Of a stretch of 64,000 nt of DNA, positions 1 to 8,811 are shown piece after piece. The DNA is taken from assembly GCF_011290505.1 (NCBI RefSeq), contig NZ_JAANPV010000007.1, positions 1 through 64,000 of the forward strand, in the 5' to 3' direction. The position numbers and the translations under genes were made by a program. This DNA is from Paenalcaligenes suwonensis (GTDB lineage Bacteria; Pseudomonadota; Gammaproteobacteria; Burkholderiales; Burkholderiaceae_B). Positions within the stretch are counted from its first letter, which is position 1. Every line of letters begins with the position of its first letter. The notes beneath the pieces are model-generated. The model saw nothing but the letters and a program-made list of their open reading frames with translations, was not told where the DNA came from and made no database searches.

Positions 1-247
1 TAATGGACTTGTTGTTGAAGTAGTGCGCGCTAAACACACAGGTACGGCTCTCAGTAGTAGAGCCGTCTGGGTGATTTTCTACGATGGTACAGGCGTGGCA
101 AATACCTTGGCCGCAGCCAAAGCGGGTGCCTGTCAGGTTTAGGTGCTCATGCAGGAAGTCGATCATGGGCATATCGAGTGGCACGTCTACTGGGCCGATT
201 TTGTTGCCGTTGATCGTGAGCGTCAGGGGTTGTTTTTCTAAGCTCAT
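1..247 (-). CDS. (2Fe-2S)-binding subunit of a molybdenum hydroxylase (partial, cut by window edge)
   Basis: This is the small iron-sulfur subunit that passes electrons from the molybdenum subunit encoded just upstream (IorA/CoxS type). The first 82 residues are visible and the 3' end lies outside the window. A plant-type ferredoxin cluster motif is present: FGCGQGICHAC around residues 45-55, with another Cys near residue 70. The ATG at 247 overlaps the stop of the large-subunit gene in an ATGA, so the two are translationally coupled. There is no signal peptide, as expected for a subunit carried out by the partner's Tat signal. Whether the missing part holds the second, alpha-helical [2Fe-2S] domain cannot be seen. 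Confidence 0.85.
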   Translation of the reverse strand, partial: MSLEKQPLTLTINGNKIGPVDVPLDMPMIDFLHEHLNLTGTRFGCGQGICHACTIVENHPDGSTTESRTCVFSAHYFNNKSI

Positions 248-3159
248 GCCAGCGCTTCCTTGATTTTTTTAGGGGTAATAGGGAACTCGTAAAAGCGTTT
301 GTTTACGGCATGTGTAATGGCATTGCTGATGGCAGCTACTACAGGAATCATGCCAAGCTCTGCCATGCCTTTAGGTGGCGAGGTCTCGGATAAGGGGGGA
401 AGGTAGTCGGCGGTTTGCTTCCATACGGCTACATCCTTAGCGCGGGGTAGGGTGTAACGGTTGAAGTTCCATGTACCGTTACCGGGGCCATCCTCGTAAA
501 GCGGGAGCTCTTCCATCAGTGCATGGCCTATGCCCATAGCGGCGCCACCCTGTAATTGGCCAGATACCAATTCAGGAACAATCATGGTGCCTGGATCCAT
601 CAGTGAGTGATGGTTCATCACTTCTACTTGGCCTGTAAAGGTGTTCACGTTCAGCTCTACGATGTAGGCGGCAGGCGTATAAGTAGTTGGGCCTGCGCTA
701 CTGCGCTGGGTTGGTGGGTAGGTGGCGCTATTACGCTTGATAAAGTCGTATCCCGCCGTGGTCATGCGTTGCTTCAGCGTTTCTGGTGCGCCATCACCAT
801 AGCGTACCGCCAAGGCATCTATAGGTAGAGTACGCAGACCAACGCCAGGAATGTCAAACTCTGCGCGAGCCCATTCCCAACGACTGAAGGTATGTAGCGC
901 CACACCCGTAATCAAGCCCATTTCATGTGCTTTCTTAGCAAGCTCTTCAAAAGGAATGGGTTTCATGCCACCACCACCCAAGCCATCAGGGCCTATGCGA
1001 AGGTCTGAAAATTGCACATTCAAACTGGAAATAGGGCCACCGCCTGCGCCTTGGCTCCAGATAGCACGTGCAGCAGGCCACAGCGTGAACTCGAGTAAAA
1101 AACGGGCGGCTTGGCGAGTCGCAAAACCAATGTAATACACACTGGAAGACGAGCTCATGTCTGGGATAATAGACGGTACCCAATACGGATCTTTTTTGGA
1201 GTATTCGTCCTGCAACTTTTGATCAGCCCAATTGCTGGTCAACGGTAGTTCAGGGAACTCCGTTACCCCAAATTCTACGTGGTCGGGTGCTTTGCCTAAG
1301 GCCTGCCACACCATCACTTGCTGTGCAGTGGTTGCGCCAGTACCGATCTCTTGGGCGCAATGCCGCATATTCAACGAGCCGTTACTGTCAAATTCCAGTA
1401 CCAGAAGACTAGGGTCACCGCTAGAGCCATAAACCTGCTGAACTTGTGCAAAGCCCACGCCATAACGTTTGCCGGGGTTAGCAGCGTCAAATTCGGCTTT
1501 GGCTTTTTCACGATTAGCCCATAAGGGGTGTTTGGCGGCCAGATCCAGCATTTCCTCAATGCGAGGGTCGCCAGCTTGCACGCCGCCTTGGGTGTTTTGT
1601 GCGCCTTCACGTAGCGCGTTACGACGGCGTAGCTCTATGGGATCAATGCCTAATTCGTTGGCAAGTTCGTCCACCATCACTTCGGTGATGGACATGGATT
1701 GCAATGAACCAAAACCACGCATAGAACCCGCTTCTACCGCTTGGGTTGCCATAGCGACGGTGGCAAGGTCTGATTTGGGGAAGTAGTAAACCGACTGCGC
1801 ACCACGAGCGGCAACGTGTGAAACCGCCACCGACAGGTTTTCTCTACCGCCGCCGTTACAGTTATAAAAGCCTTTTAGAATCTCAAACTTGCCAGTATTG
1901 CGATCAGCCGTAATGGTGACGTCCATGGCAATAGAGTGGCGCTTCATGCCCAACTGGAATTGCTCATAGCGATCGTTGGCCACCCGAACCGGTACGCCGC
2001 CGCTGTACAAACAGGCGACAATCGCATAGTACGGGAACACAGAATAGTCTTTAGAGCCGTAGCCTACTGTAGAGCCTGTGAGCAGAATGATGCGCTCAAC
2101 AGGCACTTGTGTATTGTCTTTCACCATGGCAGCGGCGGCACTGGCGACACCGGCAGGCGACTGCGTTGCCGTCATAATATGCAGGCTACGCGTTTCTGCA
2201 TCGTACCAAGCGGTACAGTTATCAGGTTCCATCGCACAGGGGTCAATAGACTGCGAAAACCCATGGCGCTCAAGCACGATTTTGTCTGGGTTGTTGCGGG
2301 CCTGTTCTATGTCCTCGGCAATGATCATAGCGGCATCCATGGCCTGTTCAGGCACGGTAGGATCCACTACATGTAAGGAGTCCTCAAACCCGCTACCACG
2401 CTTACGTTTAATGACCTCAGGAATGAATAGGTCTTGATCGGCTTGGAAGGGAGGCCAGACGACCTCGTTGCCATGAAAGCCACCTTTAAGGGAGCCGTTC
2501 TGGAAAGGTGCGAATGCAGGTGGGTCATACGGGGTTTCACCGCCTATGCGCACAAAGCGGCCCGCACCGTAGTTGGCTGGTGGTTTAGGGCCCGTGAATT
2601 CGCCGTATTTAACGACATTGGTGTCAAAACGCAATAACCGCTTAGCGGCTTGGAACCTGTCAAAGTCGTTGTAGAACAGTATAGCGACCGGATGCCCTAA
2701 AAGAGGGGCAGTTTCGCCTATGGGCAGCAGAATGTGCTCACCGTAAAAGCCTTTACCCATGCTTTTAGGTGCTTCCAAACCATGTTCAGCTAAGTCTTTT
2801 TGTAGCAGCAGTCTATCGGGTTGCAGGGCATCGCCCAGTATAGAAATGTCTACGCCTTCAAAGCGATGTTCTGCATCGGTGGCCTTCAACATAAAGGCAT
2901 AGCCTTGTTGCTTAGGCCAACCGGGTAGGTCCAGTGCGCGGAAATCAAAAGAGAAGTTCTTTTGGCCCGTTACCTTGCGGATCGCATCCCAACGAAACTT
3001 GGCTTTACCGTCGCGGCCAATCCAGTCGGTAGAGCTAACGCCTGAGTTCACCTCTAGCGCATGTGCTGTAGGTAAACGCCCCAGAAGCAGGGTGATGCCG
3101 CCTACCGTACCTAATTTGATGAAGTCCCTACGGGAAAATCCAGTGTGATGTGTACTCAT
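244..3159 (-). CDS. Xanthine dehydrogenase-family molybdopterin-binding subunit, Tat-exported (isoquinoline 1-oxidoreductase beta-like)
   Basis: This 971-residue catalytic subunit belongs to the xanthine oxidase/aldehyde oxidase family and resembles the two-subunit isoquinoline 1-oxidoreductase and aldehyde dehydrogenases. The N-terminus has a Tat leader (SRRDFIK at residues 9-15, hydrophobic stretch, then AHA), so it acts in the periplasm. A molybdopterin-binding loop (GSMRGFGSLQ) is visible. The expected catalytic Glu lies in GMAELGMIP (about residue 934). No FAD subunit is nearby, which fits the enzymes that pass electrons to cytochrome c. An AGGAG lies before the ATG at 3159. It sits 76 nt downstream of the porin gene with no clear terminator between, so co-transcription is possible. 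Substrate unknown. Confidence 0.88.
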   Translation of the reverse strand: MSTHHTGFSRRDFIKLGTVGGITLLLGRLPTAHALEVNSGVSSTDWIGRDGKAKFRWDAIRKVTGQKNFSFDFRALDLPGWPKQQGYAFMLKATDAEHRFEGVDISILGDALQPDRLLLQKDLAEHGLEAPKSMGKGFYGEHILLPIGETAPLLGHPVAILFYNDFDRFQAAKRLLRFDTNVVKYGEFTGPKPPANYGAGRFVRIGGETPYDPPAFAPFQNGSLKGGFHGNEVVWPPFQADQDLFIPEVIKRKRGSGFEDSLHVVDPTVPEQAMDAAMIIAEDIEQARNNPDKIVLERHGFSQSIDPCAMEPDNCTAWYDAETRSLHIMTATQSPAGVASAAAAMVKDNTQVPVERIILLTGSTVGYGSKDYSVFPYYAIVACLYSGGVPVRVANDRYEQFQLGMKRHSIAMDVTITADRNTGKFEILKGFYNCNGGGRENLSVAVSHVAARGAQSVYYFPKSDLATVAMATQAVEAGSMRGFGSLQSMSITEVMVDELANELGIDPIELRRRNALREGAQNTQGGVQAGDPRIEEMLDLAAKHPLWANREKAKAEFDAANPGKRYGVGFAQVQQVYGSSGDPSLLVLEFDSNGSLNMRHCAQEIGTGATTAQQVMVWQALGKAPDHVEFGVTEFPELPLTSNWADQKLQDEYSKKDPYWVPSIIPDMSSSSSVYYIGFATRQAARFLLEFTLWPAARAIWSQGAGGGPISSLNVQFSDLRIGPDGLGGGGMKPIPFEELAKKAHEMGLITGVALHTFSRWEWARAEFDIPGVGLRTLPIDALAVRYGDGAPETLKQRMTTAGYDFIKRNSATYPPTQRSSAGPTTYTPAAYIVELNVNTFTGQVEVMNHHSLMDPGTMIVPELVSGQLQGGAAMGIGHALMEELPLYEDGPGNGTWNFNRYTLPRAKDVAVWKQTADYLPPLSETSPPKGMAELGMIPVVAAISNAITHAVNKRFYEFPITPKKIKEALA

Positions 3160-3235
3160 TACCGCCTACTCCTGAGCGTGAGGTAGGGCTACTTTGTTAT
3201 GCATGTCAGCCCCTAAATACATGAAGTCATGACAA

Positions 3236-4318
3236 TCAGAAGTTATGATCTAATCCCACGATGACTTGTTGACCTCTAACGTTTTGGAAAGCAAACCCGG
3301 TGGCGTAACCTGCTAAGGCATACAAGGTTGTGCGTTTGGATAAGTTGTAGGAATAGCCCGCGCTATAAATGTTCTGCTGTCGTTTATCTAAGTCGTAGGC
3401 GTTGTTGAAAGCGCTGCTGGCACGAGAAACGCTCCAACCAACCATGGCGCTTGAGGCAGGCGTAATGGGCACGGTGGCGTTAATGGTGAAGCTGGTGGTT
3501 TTGAAATCTTTGGTGTAGCCGGAATTCCAAAAAGTGAAGTCAGAAGAGGGGGCATAGGAGCCAAACCCAGACTGCCTACCATTAATATCCTGACCCACTG
3601 CTAGGCCAAGTTGCAAAGCACTAAAGTCATATCCAGCGATGGCGACCCATGAATGTACTTTTTTGGCCCAGTCTTTGGATTGCAAACGGTCATAGCCTAC
3701 GGATAGGCTTAATGGGCCATTGGAATAGGCGATGGCAGAGGTGATGAGTTTGGTGTTCTCGCTGCTATTCCAGCTTTGTTGACCTTTAGTATTAAAGGAG
3801 TAACCAATAGAAAAGTCGACTCCACCAAAGGTAGGCGATTTATAGACAACAGTATTGTCCGCTTTATTAGAACCTGCAGCACTAAAGGTATTAGTAATAT
3901 CAGACAGATTTTCTTCATCGTCTGGGCCAGCAATATAACTGGCGTAGTCTTGAATAGCGTTGCCAACACGACCGAAATTTAGGCTACCCCAATCATCACT
4001 GCTAAGCCCTAGTGTGGTGGTTTTAAATAAACGATCACTAGAAGATTCGCCGGTTAGCACATTGAAACCACTTTCTAGTTTGAAAATGGCACGTAAGCCA
4101 TTACCCAGATTTTCACTGCCTTTTAATCCCCAGGAACTACTGGACCATACGCCATTAAAGAGGCCTGTTTGCGAGGCTTTGACGCCAGTGTCGCGGTTTT
4201 TAAAGGATTGGTAGCCTATACCAGTATCTATAGTGCCGTATAGCGTGACAGAGGTTTCTGCTTGTGCAACAGCCGAGGCACCCATGAGTAGTGTCATGGT
4301 GAGTAGTGTTTTTTTCAC
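3236..4318 (-). CDS. General porin, Burkholderiales OmpC/Omp32 type
   Basis: This is an outer-membrane trimeric beta-barrel porin of 360 residues. It has a cleavable signal peptide (residues 1-20, ending AVAQA), the usual start of the mature barrel (SVTLYGTIDTGIGY), alternating amphipathic strands throughout, and the terminal Phe (GLDHNF) needed for outer-membrane assembly. The start is GTG at 4318. It is divergent from the DUF1176 gene. It lies directly upstream of the molybdenum hydroxylase genes on the same strand, so it may admit that enzyme's substrate, though that is inference. Confidence 0.93.
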   Translation of the reverse strand: MKKTLLTMTLLMGASAVAQAETSVTLYGTIDTGIGYQSFKNRDTGVKASQTGLFNGVWSSSSWGLKGSENLGNGLRAIFKLESGFNVLTGESSSDRLFKTTTLGLSSDDWGSLNFGRVGNAIQDYASYIAGPDDEENLSDITNTFSAAGSNKADNTVVYKSPTFGGVDFSIGYSFNTKGQQSWNSSENTKLITSAIAYSNGPLSLSVGYDRLQSKDWAKKVHSWVAIAGYDFSALQLGLAVGQDINGRQSGFGSYAPSSDFTFWNSGYTKDFKTTSFTINATVPITPASSAMVGWSVSRASSAFNNAYDLDKRQQNIYSAGYSYNLSKRTTLYALAGYATGFAFQNVRGQQVIVGLDHNF

Positions 4319-4629
4319 GAGTTTGTCCCTTTGTGTTTTGCTGAGTTTTAGTTGTAGTGTTTCATCTTTGGGTAATGAATGCGCTATTACACAGAATGAA
4401 AATAGTAGACGGAATACGATATCTTATGAGTCTGCCACTACTGAAATGTTTTAGAATCCTTTTTACACATTTTAATTATTGTGTTGATATTTGGCGACGC
4501 AAGATACAAGCACTGAATCGCAGTGTTTTCGTCGTATTCAGTCATGTCACGAAACTACATGGTTTTACGAATTTGGATAGAATGTTGCCCAACAGATTGA
4601 ATAATGCTTAATCGTAGGGATAGTGGGAA
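4319..4629. other. Divergent intergenic region, porin / DUF1176 gene
   Basis: This AT-rich 311-bp region lies between two divergent genes and must hold both promoters. I could not assign -35/-10 boxes with confidence. A weak Shine-Dalgarno (GTGGGA) lies before the ATG at 4630. No RNA gene, riboswitch or significant ORF is evident. Confidence 0.5.
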
Positions 4630-5688
4630 ATGAATTCACAGAAACAACATAGCCGCGCATTGTTTGCCATTCCAGCAGCCGTGATGGTGCTGGCACTTTC
4701 TGGTGGAGCGGTCGCAGCAGAGAGTGTCGCTGGGGGCTTTTCTCACAAAGACTGGGACCTCACGTGCGACAACACGCTAACCTGTAGAGCAGTAGGCTAT
4801 GGTGCGATTGCTGAAGAAGAAGGGGCATCTGTGTTGCTCACTCGCAAGGCGGGTAGCAATGAACCCGTGACAAATAGGGTCATGTTGGCTCATTACGGTG
4901 ATGATGAATGGCAAGAGGGTTCTACTCCCGAACTCATCATTGCTGGCCGTGCAGCCGGGGCGTTAAGCTTTGCCGGAGACGAATCTTGGCAGATGAGCGA
5001 GGCCCAGCTAGCTCAGTTCCTTACCGCGTTAAAACAAGATAAGCCTATTTCTTTTAGAGAAAATGACGACGACTACTCATTGTCTGGTGCAGGATCTAGC
5101 GCTGTGCTACTCAAGATGGACGATGTACAGGGACGAGTAAATACCCCTGGAGCCATTCTTCGCAAAGGTAAGAACAGCGAGTCCACTGTTAAAGCGCCCA
5201 TAGCGATCCTTGTGATTGCTAAAGCACCAGTAATAGATAAATATCTACGTCAAATGAACACACAGGAAGAGGCTGTTTTTAGACCAGTAATTTTGCAGGC
5301 GCTTGGTGCCGATGCAGAGACCTTTTGTAGTGAAGAGAGATTGGCAGAGCCTTTGGAAATAGCGCGCTTAGACGAACAACGCTCGCTAGTGGTTGTGTCA
5401 TGTTGGCTAGCCGCTTACAACAGTGGCGATGCCTATTTTGAAATCAACAACGATATGCAGTCAGCCCCAGTCTTGGTAAGCGATAGTGCAAACGGCTACG
5501 ACAACGGCGTCATCTCATCCGGTATGAAAGGACGTGGCTTGGGCGACTGTTGGAGCTATGACGAATGGGTGTGGAATGGTACAGAGTTTGTGTCGAGCAA
5601 GAGGGGTGACACAGGCCGCTGCATGATGATGCGTGTGGGAGGGGCTTGGGATATCCCCTTGCATGTTACTGAGGTGGTAGAACAGTAA
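4630..5688 (+). CDS. DUF1176 domain-containing exported protein
   Basis: This 352-residue secreted protein of unknown function matches the DUF1176 family in pattern. It has a signal peptide (about residues 1-29, ending AVAA), an early FSHKDWDLTCDNTLTCRA block with two Cys, and late conserved elements such as GRGLGDCW, EWVWNGTEF and GDTGRCMMMRVGG. The paired Cys suggest periplasmic disulfides. It is monocistronic and followed by a hairpin terminator. It is divergent from the porin. No enzymatic motif is recognised. Confidence 0.8.
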   Translation: MNSQKQHSRALFAIPAAVMVLALSGGAVAAESVAGGFSHKDWDLTCDNTLTCRAVGYGAIAEEEGASVLLTRKAGSNEPVTNRVMLAHYGDDEWQEGSTPELIIAGRAAGALSFAGDESWQMSEAQLAQFLTALKQDKPISFRENDDDYSLSGAGSSAVLLKMDDVQGRVNTPGAILRKGKNSESTVKAPIAILVIAKAPVIDKYLRQMNTQEEAVFRPVILQALGADAETFCSEERLAEPLEIARLDEQRSLVVVSCWLAAYNSGDAYFEINNDMQSAPVLVSDSANGYDNGVISSGMKGRGLGDCWSYDEWVWNGTEFVSSKRGDTGRCMMMRVGGAWDIPLHVTEVVEQ

Positions 5689-5698
5689 CTTAAAAAGC

Positions 5699-5728
5699 AC
5701 AGGCCATCATAGATGGCCTGTATTCATT
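5699..5728 (+). terminator. Hairpin terminator after the DUF1176 gene
   Basis: A perfect 10-bp stem (ACAGGCCATC / GATGGCCTGT) with a 3-nt loop begins 11 nt after the stop and is followed by a weak T-rich tail (ATTCATTTG). It separates this gene from the convergent dehydrogenase gene. Confidence 0.6.
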
Positions 5729-5772
5729 TGGGTGCTGTATGGCACACTAGCACCGCTTGGTGTTGGCGTGCT

Positions 5773-6726
5773 TTAAAGAACGATATTTTCCTGCTCACCT
5801 TGTTCCCACTTACGAATGTTATTAACCGTAATTTGGGCTCTTCTGGTCATAGCCTCTTCGGTGGCAAAGCCAATATGGGGGACAAGAACCGTGTTGGGGG
5901 CAGAGAGGATAGGGTAGTCGGCGGGAACAGGAGGTTCCATATCGACTCTATCTAAACCAGCACCTGCAATGGTGCCGTTGTGCAGCGCTTCAGCCAATGC
6001 GGCATTATCAACAATAGGGCCTACAGCGGTGTTGATTAAAAAAGCGCTGTTCTTCATCAAGGCCAGCTTGCTTTGATCAATTAAGCCTTTGGTATCAGCA
6101 GTTAACGGCATGTGGATGGTCACAATGTCGCTCGCCTGTAGCACCTCATCTAAGGATTGATACGCTACGCCTTTGTTGATCAGCGCTGATTTTTCACTAC
6201 GGTTGTACGCAATGACTTTACAGCCAAAAGCTAAGGCTAACTCAGCTACGGCACTACCAATATCGCCAGTACCTAGGATGCCTACTGTTTTACCTTTTAG
6301 GTCTATTTGTCTGTAGCCCTGCTTTGTGCCGCCTTCTCTGAGTTTTTTCTCCAGAGCCACAACATTACGCAGTAGTGCGATGATTAACCCAAACGTTAGT
6401 TCGGCAACAGAGTTAGTGCTGTAACCGGCAGCATTAGAGACTTGAATGCCTTTTTCTTTACATTTATCTAGATCAATATGATCGTAGCCAGTAAAGGCGA
6501 CAGAAATATATTTTAATTTCTCTGCTGCATCAATGACCTCTGCACTAAGCGGCATATTAGCCAGCACGAGAATTTCTGCATCTTTCACTCTTGATTTCAG
6601 AGTTGCAATATCAGAATTTCCGTCTTTATAGACAGTTAAATCGTGGCCGCTATCTTTTAAAGGCTGTGATATAGCACTAAATTCGCTGTCACTAATTCCT
6701 AGAGATTCTAAGATTACAATTTTCAT
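5773..6726 (-). CDS. D-isomer-specific 2-hydroxyacid dehydrogenase family protein (atypical active site)
   Basis: This 317-residue NAD-dependent dehydrogenase of the D-lactate/glycerate dehydrogenase superfamily has a Rossmann motif GILGTGDIG near residue 150. I place the start at 6726 because GGAGG precedes this ATG at good spacing and the family's N-terminus begins MKIVIL. The active-site Glu (DMEPP) and His (PHIGFAT) are present. The normally invariant Arg of NTARG is replaced by Val (NTAVGPIVD), so ordinary 2-hydroxyacid oxidation is doubtful. The gene is visibly more AT-rich than its neighbours and resembles Firmicute members in style, which hints at transfer. It is monocistronic; substrate unknown. 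Confidence 0.82.
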   Translation of the reverse strand: MKIVILESLGISDSEFSAISQPLKDSGHDLTVYKDGNSDIATLKSRVKDAEILVLANMPLSAEVIDAAEKLKYISVAFTGYDHIDLDKCKEKGIQVSNAAGYSTNSVAELTFGLIIALLRNVVALEKKLREGGTKQGYRQIDLKGKTVGILGTGDIGSAVAELALAFGCKVIAYNRSEKSALINKGVAYQSLDEVLQASDIVTIHMPLTADTKGLIDQSKLALMKNSAFLINTAVGPIVDNAALAEALHNGTIAGAGLDRVDMEPPVPADYPILSAPNTVLVPHIGFATEEAMTRRAQITVNNIRKWEQGEQENIVL

Positions 6727-6856
6727 TTTTCCTCCATGTTTATGACTGCATTCATTGGCCTCTTTAATTAGAGACACGAACCGTCAATAATTGGAGTGCC
6801 AAGATGAGCTAAGCTAAAGGTAGCTGCAAGCTGTAAGTTAGGATACTAGGGCAGGA

Positions 6857-6903
6857 TTGTACACCACGGCCGAAAAGGCTTCGGCTTGCAGTGGTGCGTA
6901 CAA
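6857..6903. repeat. Nested hairpin of unknown function
   Basis: The outer stem is TTGTAC-ACCAC paired with GGTGG-type sequence and GTACAA (6857-6867 with 6891-6903, two-base bulge). The inner stem is GCCGAA / TTCGGC (6869-6874 with 6880-6885). The two-level fold has no trailing T-tract on either strand, so it is not a simple terminator. Confidence 0.55.
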
Positions 6904-6933
6904 AAAGTACTTACTGTGGGTACTGTAAGGGCT

Positions 6934-7004
6934 AGACCTCAAAGATAAATATACCCACCTAAATAAAAATATTAGTGGTGGGTATATTTAAATATGTGAG
7001 GTCT
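6934..7004 (-). repeat. Long two-part inverted repeat downstream of yicC
   Basis: AGACCTCA (6934-6941) pairs with TGAGGTCT (6997-7004), and TAAATATACCCACC (6946-6959) pairs with GGTGGGTATATTTA (6977-6990), giving 22 paired bases around a 17-nt AT-rich loop. It starts 46 nt after the yicC stop and may terminate or stabilise that transcript. Confidence 0.6.
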
Positions 7005-7050
7005 CTAAGAATTTAAAAATCAGAGTATTGAGTTTTATTGTTAATGTAGT

Positions 7051-7974
7051 TCATTCAATATTCTGCGCCTGCTCACGCATCTGCTCAATAAGCAGTTTCA
7101 AATCAATCGCCGCTTCCGTCACGCTCAACGCACCGGCTTTAGAGCCCAGTGTATTGGCTTCGCGATTCATTTCTTGGAACAGGAAGTCCAAGCGCTTACC
7201 GCTACTGCCTTTACGCTGGCGTTTATTGCCTGTGTCTTTGCCTTGCAGAATGTGTTGCAGTTCTTTTAGATGTGAGCGCAGTCTAGTGAGTTCTTCTGCC
7301 ACATCGGCGCGCAAGGAAAACAATGAGGCTTCTTGAGCGATACGGGCTGACAGTTCTTCACCAGAAATATGGCTAAAGCCTTCTGGGTGGGCTGCGCTAA
7401 TGCTTTCTCGTAGGCGCTCGCTGATTTTGTTTTGCTGGTCTTGCAGCATTTGTGGAATGTGCTGCTCAACCTCTTCAACGATGCGTTGTATGTCTTCCGA
7501 GATGCTCAGCATGTCTTTAGCCAAGCGTTCGCCTTCACGCAAACGGGCTGCTTGGAAGTCTTGCAGGGCTTGCCCCAAGGCTTCTAAACAAGTCGCTTGC
7601 CACTGTTCGGCTTTTTCTTGGGTTTGTTCTTGCTGCTGCGACTGCATCAATTCTTGCAGTTTAGGGGCAGGAGTGTCGGGGATGAAGCTGCGGGCTAGAG
7701 CTAGTTCAGCGGCTAGTTTTTCTAGGTAGGCTGGGTCTAGGCGACTTTTTTGTATAAGCAGGTTCTTTTGGAAAGATAGGCGCAGTTCAATCTTTCCGCG
7801 CTGTAGGGATTCATTTAGGCGCTCACGTACCTGTGATTCCAGAAAGCGTAATTCTTCAGGAATACGTAGATTCAGGTCTAGGTAGCGGTTGTTGACGCTG
7901 CGCAGATCAATGGTGATACTGCCTAGTTCCGACTCGGCGCGCGCGCTGCCAAAAGCGGTCATACTGCTGATCAT
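7051..7974 (-). CDS. yicC: YicC family endoribonuclease-like stress protein
   Basis: The full-length 307-residue product begins with the family's hallmark MISSMTAFG and ends with the conserved C-terminal block (KRLDFLFQEMNREANTLGSKAG ... LKLLIEQMREQAQNIE). YicC proteins are cytosolic; E. coli YicC has been linked to RNA degradation and stationary-phase survival. It is divergent from rph, the arrangement seen in other betaproteobacteria. The central part is rich in Gln/Glu/Leu and probably coiled coil. Confidence 0.93.
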   Translation of the reverse strand: MISSMTAFGSARAESELGSITIDLRSVNNRYLDLNLRIPEELRFLESQVRERLNESLQRGKIELRLSFQKNLLIQKSRLDPAYLEKLAAELALARSFIPDTPAPKLQELMQSQQQEQTQEKAEQWQATCLEALGQALQDFQAARLREGERLAKDMLSISEDIQRIVEEVEQHIPQMLQDQQNKISERLRESISAAHPEGFSHISGEELSARIAQEASLFSLRADVAEELTRLRSHLKELQHILQGKDTGNKRQRKGSSGKRLDFLFQEMNREANTLGSKAGALSVTEAAIDLKLLIEQMREQAQNIE

Positions 7975-8070
7975 AGGATAAGGTACCGTGTGTGAGCTTG
8001 AATTAGGGTATTGTAGCCTGTTCTAATAGCGTCTTCGGGCGAAGTCGTCTAAATCAGTAGGAGAATCAAG

Positions 8071-8796
8071 TTGTCAGGTTTGCAGAATTACGAACGTCAT
8101 GCCGCGCGGGCGCATGATGCATTGCGCAGCATAGAGTTTGAGGTGAATTTCAGCAAACACGCTGAGGGCTCGGTACTGATTAAAGCCGGCGATACGCATG
8201 TGTTGTGTACGGCCAGTTTAGTAGACAAAGTGCCCGGCTTTTTGAAAGGCAAAGAACAAGGCTGGGTAACGGCTGAATACGGCATGTTGCCTCGTTCTAC
8301 GCATACTCGTATGGATAGAGAAGCGGCGCGGGGCAAACAAAGTGGCCGTACGCAAGAAATTCAACGTTTAATTGGTCGCAGTTTGCGCGCTGTGGTGGAT
8401 TTGAAGGCGTTGGGCGAGCGCTCAGTGCATTTGGATTGCGATGTGTTGCAAGCAGATGGCGGTACGCGCTGTGCCAGTATTACTGGTGCGTGGGTGGCGT
8501 TGGCGATTGCATTAAAACGCGCGGGTCTAGAGCAGGCGCTAACAGGCCAAGTGGCAGCGGTCTCAGTAGGTAAGCTGGGCAGCAGTTTGCTGCTGGACCT
8601 AGACTACGAAGAAGACTCTGGTTGTGATGCAGACGTGAACGTGGTTATGACCGATGCGGATCAGTTGGTAGAGATTCAGGGTACAGCAGAAGGTAATACC
8701 TTTAGCCGCCAAGAGTTAAATGCGTTGATAGACAGTGCGCAAGCAGGTATTCAACAATTACACCGTGCACAACGTGCAGCGGTAGAGCGTGCATAA
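8071..8796 (+). CDS. rph: Ribonuclease PH
   Basis: This phosphate-dependent 3'-5' exoribonuclease trims tRNA 3' ends. The 241-residue product carries the family blocks [58 protein letters not shown] and the acidic active-site segment [20 protein letters not shown]. The start is a TTG at 8071 preceded by AGGAGA at proper spacing; no upstream ATG exists in frame. It is followed after 15 nt by rdgB and so forms the rph-rdgB-hemW operon. Confidence 0.95.
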   Translation: MSGLQNYERHAARAHDALRSIEFEVNFSKHAEGSVLIKAGDTHVLCTASLVDKVPGFLKGKEQGWVTAEYGMLPRSTHTRMDREAARGKQSGRTQEIQRLIGRSLRAVVDLKALGERSVHLDCDVLQADGGTRCASITGAWVALAIALKRAGLEQALTGQVAAVSVGKLGSSLLLDLDYEEDSGCDADVNVVMTDADQLVEIQGTAEGNTFSRQELNALIDSAQAGIQQLHRAQRAAVERA

Positions 8797-8811
8797 ACGA
8801 GTAGGGTAAAC

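Larger units (their letters stand above)
6727..7050. other. Structured intergenic region between the dehydrogenase gene and yicC
   Basis: This 324-bp gene-free stretch contains two strong, separate inverted-repeat structures (6857-6903 and 6934-7004, listed separately) and the ribosome binding site of the dehydrogenase gene. It could hold a small RNA, a terminator of yicC and the promoter of the minus-strand dehydrogenase. No ORF or known RNA family was recognised. Confidence 0.5.

Noticed and set aside
1936-2376. Plus-strand 146-codon frame inside the molybdenum hydroxylase gene
   Set aside because: It is antisense to a well-supported family member; the frame is open only because of codon bias.
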